A DNA stretch of 64,000 nucleotides from Pseudomonas tohonis (GCF_012767755.2 NZ_AP023189.1:744001-808000), one strand, 5' to 3'; shown: positions 15,695 to 24,756, counted from the stretch's first letter. A program made the numbers and translations. The notes: generated by a model not told the origin, from the letters alone.

Positions 15695-18223
15695 ATGTAC
15701 AAGCGCAGCACCGCCGCCCGGCTCGCGGGCTTCACCTTCAGCGCACTGACCCTGGCCATGGCCGGCGTCGCGCTGGCCGCCGACGAGGGCGCCGCCGGCG
15801 CCACCGAGCACGTCGAGGTGGTCGGCCAGGCCGTGAGCATCGACAAGGCCCTGAAGGAGCAACGCGCCTCCGACAGCGTCGAGAGCGTGGTGCATGCCGA
15901 TGGCGTCGCCCAGCTGCCGGACCAGAACGCCGCCGAAGCGGTGCAGCGCCTGCCCGGCGTCTCGGTGGAGCGCGACCAGGGCGAAGGCCGCTTCGTCAGC
16001 GTGCGCGGCCTGGGCCCGGACCTGAACAGCGTCACCATCAACGGCACCCTGGTGCCCGCCCCGGAAAGCGACCGTCGCGCCGTGGCCCTGGACGTGCTGC
16101 CCGCCGAGCTGGTGCAGTCGCTCACCGTGATCAAGACCCTCACCCCGGACATGGACGCCAACTCCCTCGGCGGCACCATCGACGTGGAGAGCCTCTCTGC
16201 CTTCGACCACGAGGGCCTGTTCTACACCGGCAGTACCGAAGCGAGTTACGACGAGAACACCGACAAGACCAGCCCCAAGTTCTCCGGCGCCATCAGCGAC
16301 CGCTTCAGCCTGGGCGATGGTATCGACAACTTCGGCGTGGCCGCCGCCCTGAGCTGGCAGGAGCGCAAGTTCGGCTCCGACAACGTCGAGACCGGCGGCG
16401 CCTGGGACTTCGAGGACGGCGCCCGCCTGGAGGAGCTGGAACAGCGTGACTACGCCATCACCCGCGAGCGTGCCGGCGGCGGCCTCAACTTCGACTACAA
16501 GCCCGACGACAGCTCCAGCTACTACCTGCGCACCCTCTACAGCCGCTTCAAGGACACCGAGACGCGCAACGCTGCCGGCATCGAGTTCGACGACGCGCGC
16601 CTGCCGGGCGAGACCGGCGACGGCGAGGGCTACCGCGAGCTGAAGGACCGCGAGGAAACCCAGGAGATCCAGTCCTACGTGTTCGGCGGCGAACGCATGA
16701 TGGGCCTGTGGACCCTGAGCGGGCAGGCCGGCTACAGCCGCTCCAGCGAAGACAGCCCCGGCCACATCGCCGGTGCCACCTTCGAAGGCATCCGCGACTT
16801 CACCGGCACCGGCTTCGACGACAGCAAGAAGCCCCGCCTCAACGTCGAGGACGCGTTCTATGACCCGGCCAACTTCGCCCTCGACAAGATCGACTGGGAA
16901 AAGCAGAACACCCGGGACACCGAGAAGAACATCCGCCTCGACCTCGCCCGTGACTACGACCTCTCCGGCTACGCCGCCCAGGCCAAGTTCGGCGGCAAGC
17001 TCAGCCGCCGCGACAAGACCAACGACCTGGAAGCCTGGACCTACGAGGACCTGGACACCTTCTTCAGCGACGAACAGCTCAACCTCGGCCAGTTCCAGAA
17101 GGGCACCGTGCACTACGCCCTCGACCGCTTCGGCCCCGGCATCAGCGCCAGCGCCATCAAGGGCCTGATCGGCCAGCTCGATGCCGCCGACTTCTACAAC
17201 GAGGAAGAGTCGCGGGTGAACGACTTCGACATGAGCGAAGACATCAACGCCGCCTACCTCATGAACACCCTGGACGTGGACGACTGGCGCTTCATCGTCG
17301 GCATGCGCTACGAGGGCACCGAGTTCGAAGCCAAGGGCACCGGCATCCGCGATGGCGACTACGAGAGCATCGAGCGCAAGCGCGACTACCACCACTGGCT
17401 GCCCGGCCTGCACGCCCGCTACCAGCTGGACAAGGACACCCAACTGCGCGCCGCCTGGACCAAGAGCGTGGTGCGCCCCACCTTCGGCCAGCTGGCCCCG
17501 GGCTTCGTCATCGACGGCGACGAGGCCAGCTTCGGCAACCCCGACCTGTCGCCGCTGGAGTCGAGCAACCTCGACCTGGGCATCGAGCACTACCTGGGCC
17601 GCGCCGGCGTGGTCTCCGCCTTCCTCTTCTACAAGGACATCGACAACTTCATCTACAACACCGACCTCGCCGGCACCGGCGCCTGGGCGACCTTCGACGA
17701 GGCCAACACCTACGCCAACGGCGACAGCGCCAAGCTCTACGGCCTGGAACTGGCCTACTCGCAGAAGTTCGACTGGCTGCCCGCGCCCTGGAACGGCCTG
17801 CTGCTGGGCGCCAACGCCACCTTCAGCCGCTCCGACGCCAGCATCGAGGGCTTCGACGCCGCCAGTGGCCGCACCCTCGAGCGCGACATCGACCTGCCCA
17901 ACCAGTCCGACACCGTCGGCAACCTGATGCTCGGCTGGGAGAACGACACGCTCAGCCTGCGCCTCTCGGCCAACTACAAGTCCGACTACCTGTTCGAAGT
18001 AGCCCCGGTGGGCGACCGCCAGCACGACCTGCACGTGGATGCGCAGACCTTCGTCGACTTCAGCGCCCGCTACTTCCTGACGAAGGAGCTGCAGCTGTCC
18101 TTCGAGGCGCAGAACCTCACCGACGAGCACTACTACGTCTACACCGGGCGCCGCAGCTACAACGCCCAGTACGAGGAATACGGCCCCACCTACACGATCG
18201 GCCTGACCTTCACCCACTTCTGA
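15695..18223 (+). CDS. TonB-dependent outer-membrane receptor, phytase-linked type (842 aa)
   Basis: A TonB-dependent receptor of the CirA/FecA-like class. The signal peptide ends near ...MAGVALAAD. The plug domain covers about residues 45-160 (SVVHADGVAQLPDQNAAEAVQRLPGVSVERDQGEGRFVSVRG). The 22-strand barrel follows and ends in the typical aromatic strand YTIGLTFTHF. The plug wording (NAAEALQRLPG, RGLGPDLNSVTINGT) is that of receptors tied to carbohydrate or phytate use. The start is ATG 15695 behind GGGGAG, with 125 earlier in-frame codons ignored. It heads the island with phytase, exbBD-tonB and phoX. The ligand is probably an organophosphate such as phytate or its breakdown products. Confidence 0.92.
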   Translation: MYKRSTAARLAGFTFSALTLAMAGVALAADEGAAGATEHVEVVGQAVSIDKALKEQRASDSVESVVHADGVAQLPDQNAAEAVQRLPGVSVERDQGEGRFVSVRGLGPDLNSVTINGTLVPAPESDRRAVALDVLPAELVQSLTVIKTLTPDMDANSLGGTIDVESLSAFDHEGLFYTGSTEASYDENTDKTSPKFSGAISDRFSLGDGIDNFGVAAALSWQERKFGSDNVETGGAWDFEDGARLEELEQRDYAITRERAGGGLNFDYKPDDSSSYYLRTLYSRFKDTETRNAAGIEFDDARLPGETGDGEGYRELKDREETQEIQSYVFGGERMMGLWTLSGQAGYSRSSEDSPGHIAGATFEGIRDFTGTGFDDSKKPRLNVEDAFYDPANFALDKIDWEKQNTRDTEKNIRLDLARDYDLSGYAAQAKFGGKLSRRDKTNDLEAWTYEDLDTFFSDEQLNLGQFQKGTVHYALDRFGPGISASAIKGLIGQLDAADFYNEEESRVNDFDMSEDINAAYLMNTLDVDDWRFIVGMRYEGTEFEAKGTGIRDGDYESIERKRDYHHWLPGLHARYQLDKDTQLRAAWTKSVVRPTFGQLAPGFVIDGDEASFGNPDLSPLESSNLDLGIEHYLGRAGVVSAFLFYKDIDNFIYNTDLAGTGAWATFDEANTYANGDSAKLYGLELAYSQKFDWLPAPWNGLLLGANATFSRSDASIEGFDAASGRTLERDIDLPNQSDTVGNLMLGWENDTLSLRLSANYKSDYLFEVAPVGDRQHDLHVDAQTFVDFSARYFLTKELQLSFEAQNLTDEHYYVYTGRRSYNAQYEEYGPTYTIGLTFTHF

Positions 18224-18230
18224 TCGCCAC

Positions 18231-18251
18231 GCCCTCCCCACCGGGGAGGGC
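18231..18251 (+). terminator. GC-rich intercistronic hairpin between receptor and phytase
   Basis: A perfect 9-bp stem (GCCCTCCCC / GGGGAGGGC) with an ACC loop and no T tract. It probably stabilises the receptor mRNA or attenuates read-through into the phytase gene rather than ending transcription. Confidence 0.6.
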
Positions 18252-18280
18252 GGCACCCCCGTATCGCCTGGAACCGCCCG

Positions 18281-20206
18281 ATGACCGCTATCCGCCCCCG
18301 CACCGCCCTGCTGTTCGCCGCCCTGTTCGGCCTGGCCGCCTGCCAGCCGCGCCCGGCCGCCGAGTCCTCGTCCCCCCGGCTCGACCTCAGCCCATGGGGC
18401 GCCTCCGCCCTCAAGGCCGAAGACCTCCGCCCGCTGCCCGGCAGCGACGCCCGCCTGGCCGCCAGCGAGCGCGACGGCCTGCTCCTGCTCGACGGCGAAG
18501 GCCGCGAGCGGGCGCGCCTGCCGGGCTCCTTCTCCGGCCTCGACCTGCGCAGCGCCGGGCCCCGGGGCGTGATCGTCGCCAGCCTCGACAACGCCACCCA
18601 GCAGGCCACCCTGGTGAGCCTGGACACCGAAGCCCAGCGCTGGGGCGCCCCGCTGCAGCTGCCGGCCCGCGACTACGCCGTCGCCGGGCTCTGCCTGTAC
18701 CGCGACGACGCGCGCAACCTCTACCTGTTCCTGGTGGGCGAGGACGGCCACGGCGAACAGTGGCTGGTGGGCGCCGGCCCGCGCCTGAATGCCGAGGCCC
18801 GGCGCGTGCGCGGCCTGGCCCTGCCACCGGCGGCCGAATACTGCCAGGTGGACGACGCTGCCAACCGCCTGTTCGTCAACGAAGAGAACGTCGGCCTCTG
18901 GGCCTACCCGGCCCACCCGGAAGCCGACAGCGCCCGCGTGCCGGTGGACCTGGTGGCCCCCTTCGGCGGCCTGGCGAAACGCGCCGGGGCCATGGCCGTG
19001 GTGCCCGGCGGCCTGCTGGCGCTGGACCCGTCCGCCGCCCGCCTGCACCTCTACCAGCAGCAGGGCGAGGCCTGGCAGGCCGTGGCCAGCCTGCCGCTGC
19101 CGGGCCTGGACGAGCCCGAGCGCATCGCCGTGGCCGCCAGCGCCAAGGGCACCGAGCTGCTGCTGCAGGACGACGCCAGCGGGCGCTTCCACCAGGGCCG
19201 GCTGGACTGGCAGGCGCAGCCTGTGGCCCTGCCGCCGGCGCTGCCCGGCGTCGCCGCCCTGCGCCAGAGCGAGCCGGTGGGCCGCCAGGGCGATGCGGCG
19301 GACGACCCGGCCATCTGGGTCAACCCCAACGATGCGGCCGCCAGCCGCGTGCTCGGCACCAACAAGAAGCAGGGCCTGCTGGTCTACGGCCTCGACGGCC
19401 AGCTGCTGCAGGAACTGCCGGTGGGCCGCCTGAACAACGTCGACGTGCGCCCCGGCTTCGCCCTCGGCGGCCAGCGGGTCGACCTCGCCGTGGCCAGCAA
19501 CCGCGACCGCAACAGCCTCAGCCTGTTCGCCATCGACCGCGCCACGGGCGAGGTGAAGCCGGCCGGCGAGGTGCCCACCCCGCTGAAGGAGATCTACGGC
19601 ATCTGCCTGTTCCAGCCGGCCTCCGGCGAGCTCTACGCCTTCGCCAACGGCAAGGACGGGCGCTTCCTGCAATACCGCCTGGACGGCGCCGGCGGCGCGG
19701 CGAGCGGGCAGCTGGTGCGCGAGTTCCGCGTCGACAGCCAGCCCGAGGGCTGTGTCGCCGACGACCAGCGCCAGCGCCTGTTCATCGGCGAGGAGGACGT
19801 CGGCGTCTGGGCCCTGGACGCGCGCGCCGACGCCCCCGCCGACCTCGCCTCGGTGATGAAGGTGGGCGACGCGCTGCACGCCGACGTCGAGGGCCTGGCC
19901 CTCTACCAGAGCGAGGCCCGCGACTACCTGGTGATCTCCAGCCAGGGCAACGACAGCTACGTGGTGCTCGACGCCGAGCCGCCCTTCGCCCTGCGCGGCG
20001 CCTTCCGCGTCGGCCTCAACGCCGCCGCCGGCATCGACGGCGCCTCGGAGACCGACGGCCTGGAAGTCACCTCCGCCAACCTCGGCGGCCCCTGGAGCCA
20101 GGGAATGCTGGTGGTGCAGGACGGCCGCAAGCGCATGCCCGAGCAGACCCAGAACTTCAAGTTCGTGCCCTGGGCCGAGGTGGCCCGGACCCTGGGCCTG
20201 CACTGA
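18281..20206 (+). CDS. Beta-propeller phytase lipoprotein with tandem domains (641 aa)
   Basis: A predicted outer-membrane or periplasmic lipoprotein (lipobox LAAC at residues ~19-22) with two beta-propeller phytase-like halves. The C-terminal half (about 300-641) has the family blocks GDAADDPAIWVNPND, NNVDVRPGF, EIYGICLFQ, QPEGCVADD and EEDVGVWAL, which supply Ca and phosphate ligands. The N-terminal half (about 45-290) keeps only echoes such as AEYCQVDDAANRLFVNEENVGLWAYP, so it is likely inactive and perhaps helps substrate binding. The enzyme removes phosphates from phytate. It lies between its TonB receptor and the exbBD-tonB genes, an arrangement known from other environmental bacteria. 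Confidence 0.88.
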   Translation: MTAIRPRTALLFAALFGLAACQPRPAAESSSPRLDLSPWGASALKAEDLRPLPGSDARLAASERDGLLLLDGEGRERARLPGSFSGLDLRSAGPRGVIVASLDNATQQATLVSLDTEAQRWGAPLQLPARDYAVAGLCLYRDDARNLYLFLVGEDGHGEQWLVGAGPRLNAEARRVRGLALPPAAEYCQVDDAANRLFVNEENVGLWAYPAHPEADSARVPVDLVAPFGGLAKRAGAMAVVPGGLLALDPSAARLHLYQQQGEAWQAVASLPLPGLDEPERIAVAASAKGTELLLQDDASGRFHQGRLDWQAQPVALPPALPGVAALRQSEPVGRQGDAADDPAIWVNPNDAAASRVLGTNKKQGLLVYGLDGQLLQELPVGRLNNVDVRPGFALGGQRVDLAVASNRDRNSLSLFAIDRATGEVKPAGEVPTPLKEIYGICLFQPASGELYAFANGKDGRFLQYRLDGAGGAASGQLVREFRVDSQPEGCVADDQRQRLFIGEEDVGVWALDARADAPADLASVMKVGDALHADVEGLALYQSEARDYLVISSQGNDSYVVLDAEPPFALRGAFRVGLNAAAGIDGASETDGLEVTSANLGGPWSQGMLVVQDGRKRMPEQTQNFKFVPWAEVARTLGLH

Positions 20207-20210
20207 AGCG

Positions 20211-20228
20211 CTGTCATCAATCCGTCAC
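20211..20228 (+). promoter_or_regulatory. PHO box before exbB
   Basis: CTGTCAT-CAAT-CCGTCAC matches the PhoB consensus CTGTCAT-N4-CTGTCAT at 12 of 14 positions. It lies 53 bp before the exbB start, within the short gap after the phytase stop, so exbB-exbD-tonB-phoX can have its own phosphate-starvation promoter. Confidence 0.82.
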
Positions 20229-20280
20229 CACCGCGTAATCGAATAGGGCCAGCGGGCCCGGCAACACGAGGAACCGAACC

Positions 20281-20985
20281 ATGCACGCAACACTGGAACA
20301 GATGACCGTCTGGGGCCTGATCAGCGACGCCAGCCTGCTGGTGAAAGGGGTGATGGCGATCCTGCTGCTCGCCTCCCTGTTCAGCTGGTACCTGATCGTC
20401 CAGCGCGGTGCCCTGCTGGGGCGCGTCGAGCGGCAGGCCAAGGCCTTCCTGGCGCGCCTGCGCGGCACCGCCGAACTCGGCCAGCTGCAGCGCAAGGACG
20501 GCGAGCCGGACGAGGACGCCGCCCTGGAGCGCATCTTCCACGCCGGCTACCAGGCGTTCGCCCAGCTGCGCCGCGAGCCGGGCATCGCCCCGGACATTGT
20601 GGTGGACGGTGTCGAGCGCAGCCTCTACGTCGCCATCGCCGAGGAGGAGGAGCGCCTGGAGAAGGGCCTCACCTTCCTCGCCACCGTCGGCTCGGTCAGC
20701 CCCTACATCGGCCTGTTCGGCACCGTGTGGGGGATCATGAATTCCTTCATCGGCCTGTCCCAGGTGCAGCAGGCGACCCTCTCCACCGTGGCCCCGGGCA
20801 TCGCCGAAGCGCTGATCGCCACCGCCATCGGCCTGTTCGCCGCCATCCCCGCGGTGATCGCCTACAACCGCTTCTCGGCCCGCGTCCAGGGGCTGGTGGC
20901 GCGCTACTACGCCTTCGGCAACGAGCTGCAGGGCCGCCTGCAACGCCGGCTGGTCGGCACCAACCCCGTCGCCGCCGCGGCCTGA
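20281..20985 (+). CDS. exbB: ExbB/TolQ-family motor protein (234 aa)
   Basis: A proton-channel subunit of the TonB motor. The N-terminal membrane segment is in SLLVKGVMAILLLASLFSWYLIVQR. A cytoplasmic loop follows. The second and third membrane helices are in GLTFLATVGSVSPYIGLFGTVWGIMNSFIGL and ALIATAIGLFAAIPAVIAYN. The conserved TVGSxSPYIGLFGTVWGI and EALIATAIGLFAAIPA blocks are those of TolQ/ExbB. The N-terminus reads more like TolQ than classical ExbB. Its tonB neighbour and lack of tolA/tolB argue for an ExbB role. First gene of a four-gene operon behind a PHO box. Confidence 0.9.
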   Translation: MHATLEQMTVWGLISDASLLVKGVMAILLLASLFSWYLIVQRGALLGRVERQAKAFLARLRGTAELGQLQRKDGEPDEDAALERIFHAGYQAFAQLRREPGIAPDIVVDGVERSLYVAIAEEEERLEKGLTFLATVGSVSPYIGLFGTVWGIMNSFIGLSQVQQATLSTVAPGIAEALIATAIGLFAAIPAVIAYNRFSARVQGLVARYYAFGNELQGRLQRRLVGTNPVAAAA

Positions 20986-20993
20986 GGTGCAGC

Positions 20994-21440
20994 ATGCTCG
21001 TCCGCCCCCAGCGCAAGCACGGCCCCAAGGCCGAAATGAACGTGGTGCCCTACATCGACGTGATGCTGGTGCTGCTGGTGATCTTCATGGTCACCGCGCC
21101 GATGCTCACCCAGGGCGTGAAGATCGAACTGCCAAAGGTGGCCAGCGAGGCGCTGCCCCGTGACAGCCAGCAGCGCATCCTCACCCTCTCGGTGCAGGCC
21201 GACGGCGGCTACTACTGGAACCTCGGCACCGAGCTGGACACCGAAAACCGGACCGACAGCGCCGTGGCCCTGGAGGAGATGACCGCCAAGGTGGGCGCGC
21301 TGATCGCCGAGCGCGGCGACACCCAGGTGTACATCCGCGCCGACCAGGACGCCGGCTACGGCAAGGTGGTGGCCGCCATGGCCGCGCTGCAGCAGGGCGG
21401 GGTGGCCAACCTCGGGCTGATCACCGAGGCGCCGCAATGA
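20994..21440 (+). CDS. exbD: ExbD/TolR-family motor protein (148 aa)
   Basis: A single-span protein. A short cytoplasmic N-terminus (KHGPKAEMNVVPYIDVMLVLLVIFMVTAPML) contains the conserved membrane Asp of ExbD/TolR (YIDVMLVLLVIFM). The periplasmic domain (ILTLSVQADGGYYW...VYIRADQDAGYGKVVAAMAALQQGGVANLGLITE) follows. The Asp carries protons for the motor. It begins 8 bp after exbB and its stop overlaps the tonB start by an ATGA junction. Confidence 0.92.
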   Translation: MLVRPQRKHGPKAEMNVVPYIDVMLVLLVIFMVTAPMLTQGVKIELPKVASEALPRDSQQRILTLSVQADGGYYWNLGTELDTENRTDSAVALEEMTAKVGALIAERGDTQVYIRADQDAGYGKVVAAMAALQQGGVANLGLITEAPQ

Positions 21441-22261
21441 GCGTGATGGTCATGGGCGACACCCCGCTTTCCCGCCTGCGCCTGCCCGCTGCCGGGTTCT
21501 GGCGCCACGCCTTCGCCGCCGGCTGCGCCCTGGCCCTGCACCTGGCTGCGCTGGTGCTGCTGATGGCCGGCTGGGCCCCCGAACGCCCGGCCGAACCCGT
21601 GCAGCGGGTGCTCACCACCCAGCTCATCAGCCTGCCCGCGCCGGTGCCCGAACCGGCCCCCGCGCCCCCGGCGCCGGTGCAGCCGGCCGTGGCCGAGCCC
21701 GCCCCGGTGGCGCCACCCCCGGTGCCGCTCGAACCGCCGAAGCCGCAGGTCGACCCGCGCATCGAGCAGCGCAAGCAGGAGCAGGCCGCCCTGGCGCGCA
21801 AGCGGGTGGAGGAGCAGAAGCGCCAGGAGCAGGTGCAGCGGGAAACCCAGCGCCGCGAGCAGCAGCGCCTGGAGGCCGAGCGCGTCGCCGCCGAACAGCA
21901 GCGCCAGCTCGACCTGGCCCGCCAGGCGGAACAGCAACGCCAGGCCGCCGAGCGCGCGCGCCAGGCCGCTGCCGAAGCCGCCGCCAACAGCCGCCAGTAC
22001 CTGCCGATCGCCAAGGAAGCGCCGGACTACCCCCAGCGCGCCCTCGACAAGGGCATCCAGGGCGACTGCACGGTGGAGTACCGGGTCAACCCGCAAGGCC
22101 GCGTCGAGGACCCGCAGGTGGTGGGCGACTGTCACCCGCTGTTCATCCGCCCGTCACTGGCCGCGGCGCAGACTTTCCGCTACCAGCCGCGCCTGGAGAA
22201 CGGCCAGCCCGTGGCCGTGCCCGGCGTGCGCAACACCTTCCACTACCGCATCGAACGCTGA
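21437..22261 (+). CDS. tonB: TonB-type energy transducer with long charged coil (274 aa)
   Basis: One membrane anchor (FAAGCALALHLAALVLLMAGW, about residues 26-46) is followed by a Pro/Ala-rich stretch (PAPVPEPAPAPPAPVQP). A long Gln/Glu/Arg-rich region (about 100-190, EQRKQEQAALARKRVEEQKRQEQ...) looks like a TolA-type helical rod. The C-terminal TonB domain begins at YPQRALDKGIQGDCTVEYRVNPQGRVEDPQVV and ends RNTFHYRIER. It links the inner-membrane motor to the receptor at 15695. A rod of TolA character combined with a TonB C-domain is less common than the pure Pro-rich spacer. Confidence 0.9.
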   Translation: MSVMVMGDTPLSRLRLPAAGFWRHAFAAGCALALHLAALVLLMAGWAPERPAEPVQRVLTTQLISLPAPVPEPAPAPPAPVQPAVAEPAPVAPPPVPLEPPKPQVDPRIEQRKQEQAALARKRVEEQKRQEQVQRETQRREQQRLEAERVAAEQQRQLDLARQAEQQRQAAERARQAAAEAAANSRQYLPIAKEAPDYPQRALDKGIQGDCTVEYRVNPQGRVEDPQVVGDCHPLFIRPSLAAAQTFRYQPRLENGQPVAVPGVRNTFHYRIER

Positions 22262-22297
22262 GCGCGCAGCGCCGGCGCAGACCAGAAGAGAGACGTG

Positions 22298-24256
22298 ATG
22301 AACCAGGACTTCGCAGCCTTCCATGCCGCACTCGCCGCCCACGACGACGAGGCCATCAACCCCAGCGGCAACCGCAGCCTGGACCGGATGGTCGATGCCG
22401 GCCGCCGCAACGTGCTCAAGGGTGGCCTGGCGATGGCGGCCCTGGGCTTCTTCGGCGGCGGCATCAGCGCCTGCCGCGCGGTGGCCGACGACGGGTTGCT
22501 GGGCTTCAAGGGCGTGCCCCAGCAGTTCGATGCCAAATTCGACCAGGTCATCGTCGCCGAGGGCTACAGCGCCCGGCCGTTCTTCTCCTGGGGCGACGCC
22601 GTGCTCGCCGATGCGCCGGCCTTCAAGGGCGATGCCAGCGAAACCTGGGAGGACCAGCTCAAGCAGGCCGGCGACAACCACGACGGCATGCACTTCTTCC
22701 CCTTCCCGGAGGCGCCCAACGACCACGGCCTGCTGGTGATCAACCACGAATACATCAACCCCACCCTGCACGCCGCCGGCATCGTCTACGTCGACGGCAA
22801 GCGCAAGGCGGAGGACGTGAAGAAGGAGCAGGCCGCCCACGGCGTCAGCGTCATCGAGGTGAAGAAGGACGGCAGCGGCCACTGGCAGCGGGTCGCCGGC
22901 TCGCGCTACAACCGCCGCATCTCCACCCTCACCCCCATGCAGCTCAGCGGCCCGCTGGCCGGCCACCCGCTGATGAAGACCGCCTCCGACCCCAGCGGGC
23001 GGGAGGTGATCGGCACCCTCAACAACTGCTCCATGGGCGTCACCCCCTGGGGCACCTACCTCGCCTGCGAGGAGAACTGGCACAACTACTTCATCAACCG
23101 CGACGCGGCCGACCATGCCCAGCGCGTGTCCCACAAGCGCTACGGCATCGCCAGGGAAGGGTTGAGCAAGAACTACGGCTGGGAGACCGCCGACCCCCGC
23201 TTCGACGCCACGCCCTACCGCGACCAGCCCCACGACGGCCACGTGCAGGAGCCGCACCGCTTCGGCTGGGTGGTGGAGATCGACCCCTTCGACCCCACTA
23301 GCACGCCGAAGAAGCGCACCGCCGTCGGCCGCTTCTGCCGCGAGTGCTCCACCCTGTCCCTCGGCAAGGACGGGCGCATGGCCTACTACTACGGCGACGA
23401 CACCAAGGGCGAGTACATCTACAAGTTCGTGCCCAGCGGCCGCTTCGACGCCGCCAACCCCAGGGCCGCCCGCGACCTGCTGGACGAGGGCACCCTCTAC
23501 GTCGCCCGCTTCGACGACGACGGCAAGGGCCAGTGGCTGGCCCTGGTGCACGGGCAGAACGGCCTCACCGCCGAGAACGGCTTCCCCAGCCAGGCCGAGG
23601 TGCTGCTCAACGCCCGCGCCGCCGGCGACCGGGTGGGCGCCACGCCCATGGACCGGCCCGAGTGGGTGGCCGCGCACCCGGAGACCCGCGAGGTCTACGT
23701 CACCCTCACCAACAACGACGAGCGCGGCGCCAAGAAGCCGCTCAACGCCGCCAACCCGCGCCCGCACAACCTGCACGGGCAGATCCTGCGCTGGAACGAG
23801 GCGGGCGGCGACCCCACCGCCACCACCTTCGAATGGGAGATCTTCCTGCTCGCCGGCGAACCCCAGGGAGCGAAGGACGACAAGGGCCAGCCGGTGCCGG
23901 CCAACCTCATCGGCACCATCAACGGCGACGCCTTCTCCTCGCCGGACGGCCTGGCCTTCGACCCCGCCGGCCGCCTGTGGATCGAGACCGACTTCGATGA
24001 CATCGAACCGGCCATGGCGCGCATCGGCTGCAACCAGCTGCTCTGCGCCGACCCCAGGACCCGCGAGGTGCGCCGCTTCCTGGTCGGCCCGCGCGGCTGC
24101 GAACTGACCGGCATCACCTTCACCCCGGACGGCCGCAGCATGTGGGTCAACATCCAGCACCCCGGCATCAGCTACCCCGCCAGCGACGGCAAGAGCCGCC
24201 CGCGCTCCACCACCGTGCTCATCACCAGGAACGACGGCGGCGTGATCGGCAGCTGA
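22298..24256 (+). CDS. phoX: PhoX-family alkaline phosphatase, Tat-exported (652 aa)
   Basis: A PhoX (DUF839) phosphatase, a Ca/Fe-dependent phosphomonoesterase typical of phosphate-starved bacteria. A twin-arginine signal is seen at about residues 35-58 (AGRRNVLKGGLAMAALGFFGGG). Family blocks are NNCSMGVTPWGTYLACEENWHNYF, RFGWVVEIDPFDP, YYGDDTKGEYIYKFV, FSSPDGLAFDPAGRLWIETD and ELTGITFTPDGRSMWVNIQHPG. The Glu/Asp-rich motifs correspond to metal-binding sites of the family. ATG 22298 is used; GTG 22295 is immediately upstream. It closes the exbBD-tonB operon and should work with the phytase to release phosphate. Confidence 0.93.
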   Translation: MNQDFAAFHAALAAHDDEAINPSGNRSLDRMVDAGRRNVLKGGLAMAALGFFGGGISACRAVADDGLLGFKGVPQQFDAKFDQVIVAEGYSARPFFSWGDAVLADAPAFKGDASETWEDQLKQAGDNHDGMHFFPFPEAPNDHGLLVINHEYINPTLHAAGIVYVDGKRKAEDVKKEQAAHGVSVIEVKKDGSGHWQRVAGSRYNRRISTLTPMQLSGPLAGHPLMKTASDPSGREVIGTLNNCSMGVTPWGTYLACEENWHNYFINRDAADHAQRVSHKRYGIAREGLSKNYGWETADPRFDATPYRDQPHDGHVQEPHRFGWVVEIDPFDPTSTPKKRTAVGRFCRECSTLSLGKDGRMAYYYGDDTKGEYIYKFVPSGRFDAANPRAARDLLDEGTLYVARFDDDGKGQWLALVHGQNGLTAENGFPSQAEVLLNARAAGDRVGATPMDRPEWVAAHPETREVYVTLTNNDERGAKKPLNAANPRPHNLHGQILRWNEAGGDPTATTFEWEIFLLAGEPQGAKDDKGQPVPANLIGTINGDAFSSPDGLAFDPAGRLWIETDFDDIEPAMARIGCNQLLCADPRTREVRRFLVGPRGCELTGITFTPDGRSMWVNIQHPGISYPASDGKSRPRSTTVLITRNDGGVIGS

Positions 24257-24266
24257 TTCCACGCCC

Positions 24267-24531
24267 GATGCCGGGTTCGACTCCGCGCGTTGGGCCTCGT
24301 ACCTCGGCCCAACCTGCGGCTGTGCACGACGCCGGCTCCCGTAGGAGCGAGCTCTGCTCGCGAAGCTTGGCTACGCCGAGGGAGCGCTCTCCGTAGGTTG
24401 GCGCCGAGCGCAGCGAGGCCCAACGATGCCGGGTTCGACTTCGCGCGTTGGGCCTCGTACCTCGGCCCAACCTACGGCTGTGCACGACGCCGGCTCCCGT
24501 CGGAGCGAGCTCTGCTCGCGAAGCTCGGCTA
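24267..24531. repeat. 107-bp direct repeat, two copies
   Basis: Bases 24267-24373 recur at 24425-24531 (offset 158) with about four differences. Each copy contains GGGCCTCGTACCTCGGCCCA palindromes and GGAGCGAGCTCTGCTCGCGA, so it is a compound REP-like unit. The remainder of the 24257-24756 gap holds no gene I can support. The diguanylate cyclase promoter should lie in 24600-24756. Confidence 0.85.
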
Positions 24532-24756
24532 GCCATCGGATGCGGCATTCCGTCGCCCCTTCAAGCGTTTCAACGGCATGTCGCCAGGGGTTGCGAGGCG
24601 GCGCCTGACGAGCAGCGGTATGGCCTGAAACCCGTACAAGGATTGATGCAGCGACGGTTCGCGCTGGTGGCGCCATGCCATACTTTTGGCATGTCGGCTT
24701 CCATGGGCGATCCCCTGAAAGCTGTTTACCTGAGGGTGCGGGAGGTGAGGTCAGGG

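Noticed and set aside
18231..18251. Intrinsic terminator after the receptor gene
   Set aside because: Strong stem but no T tract, so called an intercistronic hairpin instead.
15629..20203. A 1524-codon open frame on the - strand
   Set aside because: It is a shadow of the receptor and phytase genes in high-GC DNA. The translation is low-complexity Gly/Ala/Val/His-rich without domains.
22154..24262. A 702-codon - strand frame opposite phoX
   Set aside because: GC shadow. The + strand PhoX gene has a Tat signal and conserved blocks.
24267..24531. Direct repeats considered as a CRISPR array
   Set aside because: Only two copies, 107 bp long, with palindromes and no cas genes.
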